NCBI GenBank assembly: GCA_003484235.1
Contig: DNDP01000222.1
Span: 5,085 to 14,734 of the forward strand
Reading direction: 5' to 3'
DNA: 9,650 nucleotides
Source of the DNA: Verrucomicrobiales bacterium
GTDB taxonomy: Bacteria; Verrucomicrobiota; Verrucomicrobiia; Limisphaerales; RI-55
Shown here: one piece after another, positions 6,258-9,650 of the stretch
Layout of the letters: every line of letters begins with the position of its first letter
Numbering within the stretch: the stretch's first letter is position 1
Translations under genes and position numbers: made by a program
The notes under the pieces: model-generated
Told to the model about the DNA's origin: nothing
The model's database searches: none
The model's input: only the letters and a program-made list of their open reading frames with translations

Positions 6258-7504
6258 CCCAGTTCCGTTATCAGGCCGTCGAGCTGAACGGCAGTACGGT
6301 GTCCGGCGTCATCGAGGCGGCCGACCGCAAGATTGCACTCCAGCTGCTGGGCGCGAAGGGGCTGTACCCCTCGGACATTGTCGAGCAGTCGAGCACGACC
6401 GCTTCCCGCTCCGGTGGCGGCGCAAGCGCGACGGTCACGACGTCACCAAGCCGTTTTCGGATCGGACCAAAGGTTCGCCGCAAGGAGATTACCGCCGTCA
6501 CCCGCGAACTGGCCACCTTGCTGCAGGCCACCATTCCCATTCCCCAGGCGCTGGACAGCCTCGCCGAGGAGGAGGAGAACCCGGCGCTCAAGGAGCTGAT
6601 TCGCGGACTTTCGGAGTCCGTGCGCCTGGGGGCGTCGCTTTCGGCCGCACTTGCGGAGCATCCCCGTCAATTTGGCCGTCTCTATGTGAGCATGGTCCGC
6701 GTCGGCGAAGAGGCGGGCGCCTTGGACAAGGTGCTGCTCGATCTGGCCGCTCTGCTCGAACACGAAGACGAAGTGCGTGGAGAGGTGGCCGCCGCCATCG
6801 CCTACCCCTGTTTCGTCCTGGCCTTCGGCGTGTTGACGGTGGTGGTGCTGCTGACCGTGGTCCTGCCCAAGCTGTTCAGCATGCTGCAGGAGATGCTCGA
6901 CACCCTGCCGCTCCCGACCCGCGTGCTGCTGGGCACCAGCGAATTCATTCAGGGCTACTGGTGGCTGATGCTGCTGCTGATGGCCGGCGCGGGCTACGGA
7001 CTGTTCATCTACCTCAAGACTCCCGAAGGCGCGAGGAACCGGGACCAGTTCAAACTGAAGCTTCCGGTGATGGGCGGGGTCTTCTATTCATCGGCGCTCA
7101 GCAGGTTCGCCCGCACGCTGGGCACGTTGCTCAAGGCCGGCGTTTCCCTCCTGCCGGCTCTGAAGATCGTGGAGGACACCATCGGCAACCTCGTGCTCGC
7201 CAGCGTCGTGGCGCGGGTGGCCGAGGAAACCCGCGGCGGCGATTCATTGGCCGGTCCTCTCCGCAAGCTGGGTGTTTTTCCCCGCACCGTCACCCAGATG
7301 ATCAACGTGGGCGAGGAGACCGGCCGGCTCGACGACATGCTGCTGCAGGTCGCGCACATTGAAGAACGCCGGATGCGCGCCCAGACAAAGACCCTGATCT
7401 CCCTGCTGGCACCGGCGTTGATCCTGGTCGTCGGCGCGATCGTCGGCTTCATGGTCATCGCCATCCTTCTCCCGATCTTCAAGATGAGCCAGGCCATCCG
7501 TTGA
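6254..7504 (+). CDS. gspF: Type II secretion system inner-membrane platform protein GspF
   Basis: GspF is the polytopic inner-membrane protein that couples the ATPase to pseudopilin assembly. The 416 residues show the standard layout: a short N-terminal segment (MTQFRYQAVELNGSTVSGVI), a linker rich in Ser, Thr and Gly (about 46-66), and two copies of the GspF/PilC helical domain. Copy 1 (about 75-205) includes REL(A)TLLQATIPIPQALDSL and VRVGEEAGALDKVL. Copy 2 (about 278-405) includes FARTLGTLLKAGVSLLPALK and INVGEETGRLDDML. Three membrane helices lie at about 183-205, 233-254 and 384-407, as expected for the family. The start ATG at 6254 overlaps the gspE stop as ATGA, and GGGAG at 6239-6243 inside gspE can act as its ribosome binding site. 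The length matches the usual 400-410. Confidence 0.97.
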   Translation: MTQFRYQAVELNGSTVSGVIEAADRKIALQLLGAKGLYPSDIVEQSSTTASRSGGGASATVTTSPSRFRIGPKVRRKEITAVTRELATLLQATIPIPQALDSLAEEEENPALKELIRGLSESVRLGASLSAALAEHPRQFGRLYVSMVRVGEEAGALDKVLLDLAALLEHEDEVRGEVAAAIAYPCFVLAFGVLTVVVLLTVVLPKLFSMLQEMLDTLPLPTRVLLGTSEFIQGYWWLMLLLMAGAGYGLFIYLKTPEGARNRDQFKLKLPVMGGVFYSSALSRFARTLGTLLKAGVSLLPALKIVEDTIGNLVLASVVARVAEETRGGDSLAGPLRKLGVFPRTVTQMINVGEETGRLDDMLLQVAHIEERRMRAQTKTLISLLAPALILVVGAIVGFMVIAILLPIFKMSQAIR

Positions 7505-7529
7505 ATTTTCCGCACCCACCAATCCTGCC

Positions 7530-7964
7530 ATGAAACTGAGACCCCACCCCAAATCCTTGGCCGCCTTCACCCTCATCGAGATCATGGTCGTCGTCGTGAT
7601 CCTCGGTGTGCTGGCCGCGACGATCATTCCCCAGTTCCGCGGGACCACCACCGACGCGAAGATCAGCACGGCGAAATCGAACATCGCCGAACTCGAATCC
7701 GCCCTCGAACGGTTCTACATCCATCTGGACCGGCATCCCACCACCGAGGAGGGCCTCCAGGCGCTGGTGACCGCCCCGTCGGCCGACAAGGACAACTGGC
7801 GCGGGCCCTACATCAAGGTGCTGCGTCCGGATCCGTGGGGCGTGCCGTTTCAATACCGCAATCCCGGCACGCACGGCGCCGGGGCCTTCGATCTCTGGTC
7901 GCGCGGCGCCGACAAGGCCGATGGCGGAGAGGGCGAGGCCTCCGACATCGGCAACTGGCAATGA
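7530..7964 (+). CDS. gspG: Type II secretion system major pseudopilin GspG
   Basis: GspG is the main subunit of the periplasmic pseudopilus. The 144-residue prepilin has a short basic leader (MKLRPHPKSLAA), then FTLIEIMVVVVILGVLAATI, the class III signal with Glu at mature position 5 (residue 17) and one hydrophobic helix. The residue before the cleavage site is Ala12, not the usual Gly. The C-terminal domain has the GspG signature: PTTEEGLQAL (70-79), WRGPYIK, DPWGVPFQYRNPG and a calcium-loop region (LWSRGADKADGGEGEASDI), ending in GNWQ. The length is close to the family's. It is separated from gspF by 25 bases, the only gap in the operon. No Shine-Dalgarno is visible before the ATG even though the product should be abundant. 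The TGA overlaps the gspH start by four bases. Confidence 0.97.
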   Translation: MKLRPHPKSLAAFTLIEIMVVVVILGVLAATIIPQFRGTTTDAKISTAKSNIAELESALERFYIHLDRHPTTEEGLQALVTAPSADKDNWRGPYIKVLRPDPWGVPFQYRNPGTHGAGAFDLWSRGADKADGGEGEASDIGNWQ

Positions 7965-8560
7965 CCATGCGCCTCCGCATACCCCATCAACAGCGCGCCT
8001 CCGGGTTCACCCTGATCGAACTTGTGGTGGTGCTTGTACTGATGGCGGTGCTGACGGCGATGATCATTCCGGAAATGCGGGGGACGCTTGAAGGCGAACT
8101 GCTGCGGTCCACCTCGCGGGAGCTGGTGCGCGGCCTCAGCCTGGCCCACAGCCAGAGCATCACGGTGAACCAGCAGCACCGGTTCGTGATCGATTCTGAA
8201 CGCCGGGAGTACCGCGTGGAACGGTTCGCACGCAGTTTGGATGAAGGCAGCGGTTTTTCGCTGGTCCGGGACGTTCCCGGAGCCCGGGGCGGGCTCAACG
8301 AGCGCGTCACCATCGAGTATCGTCCGCCCGAAGCCGGGGGCGCGATGGTCGAAGCAGAGGCGGATCAGTTCACTCCGACCGCGCCTCAGGATGCAGTGGC
8401 GAACCCCGGCGGCACCGTGATCCGTTTTTTCCCGGATGGCACCGCCGACGGGGGGGAGCTGCATCTGCGCGACCGCCAAGGGTTCGGCCTCGCGTTGCGC
8501 CTCAATCCGATCACCGCCCGGGTGCAGGCGGTCGAACTCGAACGGCGGAGGGCCGAATGA
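7961..8560 (+). CDS. gspH: Type II secretion system minor pseudopilin GspH
   Basis: The 199-residue prepilin has a leader MTMRLRIPHQQRASG, then FTLIELVVVLVLMAVLTAMI with Gly at -1 (residue 15) and Glu at +5. After the helix comes LLRSTSRELVRGLSLAHSQS, the GspH-type amphipathic stretch, and a beta-rich domain with a closing FFPDGTADGGELHLRDRQG, typical of GspH/FimT C-terminal domains. A Pro/Ala-rich insert lies at about 127-149. The start ATG at 7961 overlaps the gspG stop (ATGA); a second in-frame ATG at 7967 is possible and would remove only two residues. The frame is open further upstream to 7835, but that part overlaps gspG and is Arg-rich, unlike a prepilin leader. The family is variable, so assignment as GspH rests on the fold pattern and on the position between gspG and gspI. 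Confidence 0.9.
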   Translation: MTMRLRIPHQQRASGFTLIELVVVLVLMAVLTAMIIPEMRGTLEGELLRSTSRELVRGLSLAHSQSITVNQQHRFVIDSERREYRVERFARSLDEGSGFSLVRDVPGARGGLNERVTIEYRPPEAGGAMVEAEADQFTPTAPQDAVANPGGTVIRFFPDGTADGGELHLRDRQGFGLALRLNPITARVQAVELERRRAE

Positions 8561-8994
8561 AGCGCGCGGCCGGATTCTCCCTGATCGAGGTGATGTGCGC
8601 CGTCGCGATCCTCGGCGTTGCGCTGGTCGGACTGACGCGGGGTTTCACGACCGGGCTGGTGGCGAGCAAGGAATCGGAACGCCAAAGCACGGCTTCGTTG
8701 ATCGCGGCCGGCCGGATTGAGGCCCTGCGCGCGGACGGCTTCGTCGTCGAGGGAACGGACGAGGGCGAGATGACGGGCGATCTTTCCAGTTACCGCTGGC
8801 GGCAGGAAGTCACCGAGACGGAAATCCGCGGCCTGTTCGACGTCGTGGTGCGCGTAGAGCACATACCCAGCGAGAGCCATCTCTTTGAGCTCAGGACGAT
8901 GCTGTTCGATCCGCCCATCGACCTGATCCCGGAGTCCGAGCGTCCTGAAGAGCGGCAGGACGGCGATCGGAAAAACGAAAGGAGGGCACGTTGA
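8557..8994 (+). CDS. gspI: Type II secretion system minor pseudopilin GspI
   Basis: The 145-residue prepilin has a very short leader, MKRAAG, followed by FSLIEVMCAVAILGVALVGL with Gly at -1 and Glu at +5; SLIEV and the following AILG are typical of GspI. A GspI-like ERQSTASLIAAGRIEALRA follows the helix, then a small mixed domain (YRWRQEVTETEIRGLFDVVV). GspI nucleates the pseudopilus tip with GspJ and GspK. The gene overlaps gspH by four bases (ATGA), with GGAGG at 8547-8551 as ribosome binding site inside gspH. The C-terminus ends in a highly charged tail (about 128-145, EERQDGDRKNERRAR) that is longer than the family's usual end; its last codons also carry the gspJ Shine-Dalgarno. Confidence 0.93.
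   Translation: MKRAAGFSLIEVMCAVAILGVALVGLTRGFTTGLVASKESERQSTASLIAAGRIEALRADGFVVEGTDEGEMTGDLSSYRWRQEVTETEIRGLFDVVVRVEHIPSESHLFELRTMLFDPPIDLIPESERPEERQDGDRKNERRAR
8981..8985 (+). promoter_or_regulatory. Shine-Dalgarno deciding the TTG start of gspJ
   Basis: GGAGG (within AAAGGAGG, 8978-8985) lies five bases before TTG at 8991. It is the strongest ribosome binding site in the window and is formed by the tandem AGG AGG arginine codons at the end of gspI. It supports TTG at 8991, which overlaps the gspI TGA by four bases, over any downstream ATG; the first in-frame ATG lies after the prepilin helix. Confidence 0.85.
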
Positions 8995-9650
8995 ATCGGC
9001 CTGAACTGCGGGGCGCCCACCGTGGCTTCACGCTGATCGAACTGGTGATCAGTTCTGCGATAGCCTCGATCGTGCTCGTGGCGGGTTACGTCTGCCTGCA
9101 GGCGGGCATCGCCTCGCAGAAGATGATCGAGAGCCGGTCCGATGCGATGCAGGGCGCGCGCGTGGCCTTGGCGAGGATGACCGCCGACCTGCGCGCTGCG
9201 ACGCCCCTTTCGCGTGACTTCGAGTTTGTCGGCATGCGCCGGGCATTGGGTGAGATCGAGGCCGGCAATCTCGACTTCGCCACCCACAACTACACCCCCC
9301 GAAATCCTCACGAGGGTGATTTCTGCGAAGTGAGCTACTTCCTCGATCAGGACCCCGAGACCGGCAGTTACAGCCTCTGGCGCCGGCGGGATCCGACGCC
9401 CGACGACGAACCCCTCACGGGCGGAAGCCGGGAGGAGATCCTGCCGGGAGTGCTCGGACTGGCGATCGGCTACTATGACGGGTTCGAGTGGTTCGAGGAA
9501 TGGGGCGATGCGGATGGTTCGACGGCGAACCAGGATCCGACCTTTCTGGCCAGCAACGAATACGGAATGCCCGAAGCCGTACGCATCCGCCTGACGGTGG
9601 ACGTCGGCCGGACCCGCAATCGTGGGGGGGGGCGGGGGGGGGCGCCCGCC
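8991..9650 (+). CDS. gspJ: Type II secretion system minor pseudopilin GspJ, 3' end beyond window
   Basis: The frame is open from TTG at 8991 to the window edge, 220 codons. The leader MNRPELRGAHRG is followed by FTLIELVISSAIASIVLVAG, with Gly at -1 and Glu at +5. Then comes SDAMQGARVALARMTADLRA, the GspJ/PilW-like helix that precedes the beta domain; later parts (FCEVSYFLDQDPETGSYSLW, then ILPGVLGLAIGYYDG and EAVRIRLTVDV) match the usual GspJ order, in which the last strand comes near the C-terminus. GspJ forms the pseudopilus tip with GspI and GspK. The last eight or so codons lie in a G-run stretch (Gly/Arg-rich) that may not be true sequence, so the C-terminus should not be trusted. gspK would be expected next. 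Confidence 0.9.
   Translation, partial: MNRPELRGAHRGFTLIELVISSAIASIVLVAGYVCLQAGIASQKMIESRSDAMQGARVALARMTADLRAATPLSRDFEFVGMRRALGEIEAGNLDFATHNYTPRNPHEGDFCEVSYFLDQDPETGSYSLWRRRDPTPDDEPLTGGSREEILPGVLGLAIGYYDGFEWFEEWGDADGSTANQDPTFLASNEYGMPEAVRIRLTVDVGRTRNRGGGRGGAPA
9624..9650. other. G-run stretch at the window end, possible sequencing or assembly artefact
   Basis: There are nine G (9624-9632), one C, nine G (9634-9642), then CGCCCGCC. Nothing similar occurs elsewhere in the window. It lies at the very end, inside gspJ just after the conserved last strand. Long G runs at read or contig ends are a known artefact of two-colour sequencing. A real Gly-rich codon run is possible because the frame stays open. 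Confidence 0.55.

Noticed and set aside
1..9650. tRNA, rRNA, CRISPR array, insertion sequence, attachment site or phage genes
   Set aside because: I looked for repeats with regular spacing, terminal inverted repeats, transposase motifs and RNA-gene-like stretches and saw none. Base composition and codon style are even across the window apart from the final G runs.

Overview
The window is GC-rich (mostly G/C third positions) and holds eight protein genes in two divergent blocks. The gene set is typical of the Planctomycetes-Verrucomicrobia group and relatives. It comprises a PF07638/TIGR02999-type ECF sigma factor, a soluble-kinase/membrane-helix/TPR protein with the 'GDLDWIVMKCLQKDRARRYETANGLA' style C-lobe (seen here in pieces), and a gspEFGHIJ run whose GspG is processed at Ala|Phe. 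Verrucomicrobiota is the most likely source, but this is inference from gene style and not from a marker gene.

Left block, minus strand, transcribed right to left from about 4350 to 1. It contains a 941-residue Ser/Thr protein kinase with TPRs (4296-1471), a 201-residue ECF sigma factor (1334-729), and the first 159 codons of a secreted protein of unknown function (479-1, cut by the window edge). The most notable observation is a bipartite motif, TGTCCC-N16-CGCATT, with exact matches extending to TGTCCCTT and CGCATTGG. It occurs twice, both times on the minus strand and both times just upstream of a gene: once before the kinase and once before the secreted protein. Spacing and layout fit an ECF-type -35/-10 promoter. 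The simplest reading is that the sigma factor encoded between the two genes drives both the kinase and the secreted protein. This is inferred, not proven.

Divergent spacer, 4297-4634. It holds the kinase promoter candidate, a perfect 12-base palindrome, a small inverted repeat, and an AT-rich stretch with an 11-base tandem repeat nearer gspE. I see no gene in it.

Right block, plus strand, 4635-9650. This is a tightly packed type II secretion operon: gspE (assembly ATPase), gspF (inner-membrane platform), gspG (major pseudopilin), then gspH, gspI and gspJ (minor pseudopilins). gspE/F, gspG/H, gspH/I and gspI/J each overlap by four bases, which implies translational coupling; only gspF/gspG has a gap (25 bases). 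gspJ starts at TTG with a strong Shine-Dalgarno sequence inside the end of gspI and runs off the window. The last 30 bases are two runs of nine G and may be a sequencing or assembly artefact. gspC, D, K, L, M and the prepilin peptidase are not in the window; some probably lie downstream.

How the parts may work together: the kinase and sigma factor look like an envelope or extracytoplasmic signalling module controlling at least one secreted protein. The neighbouring type II system could export such proteins. The link between the two blocks rests on proximity only.
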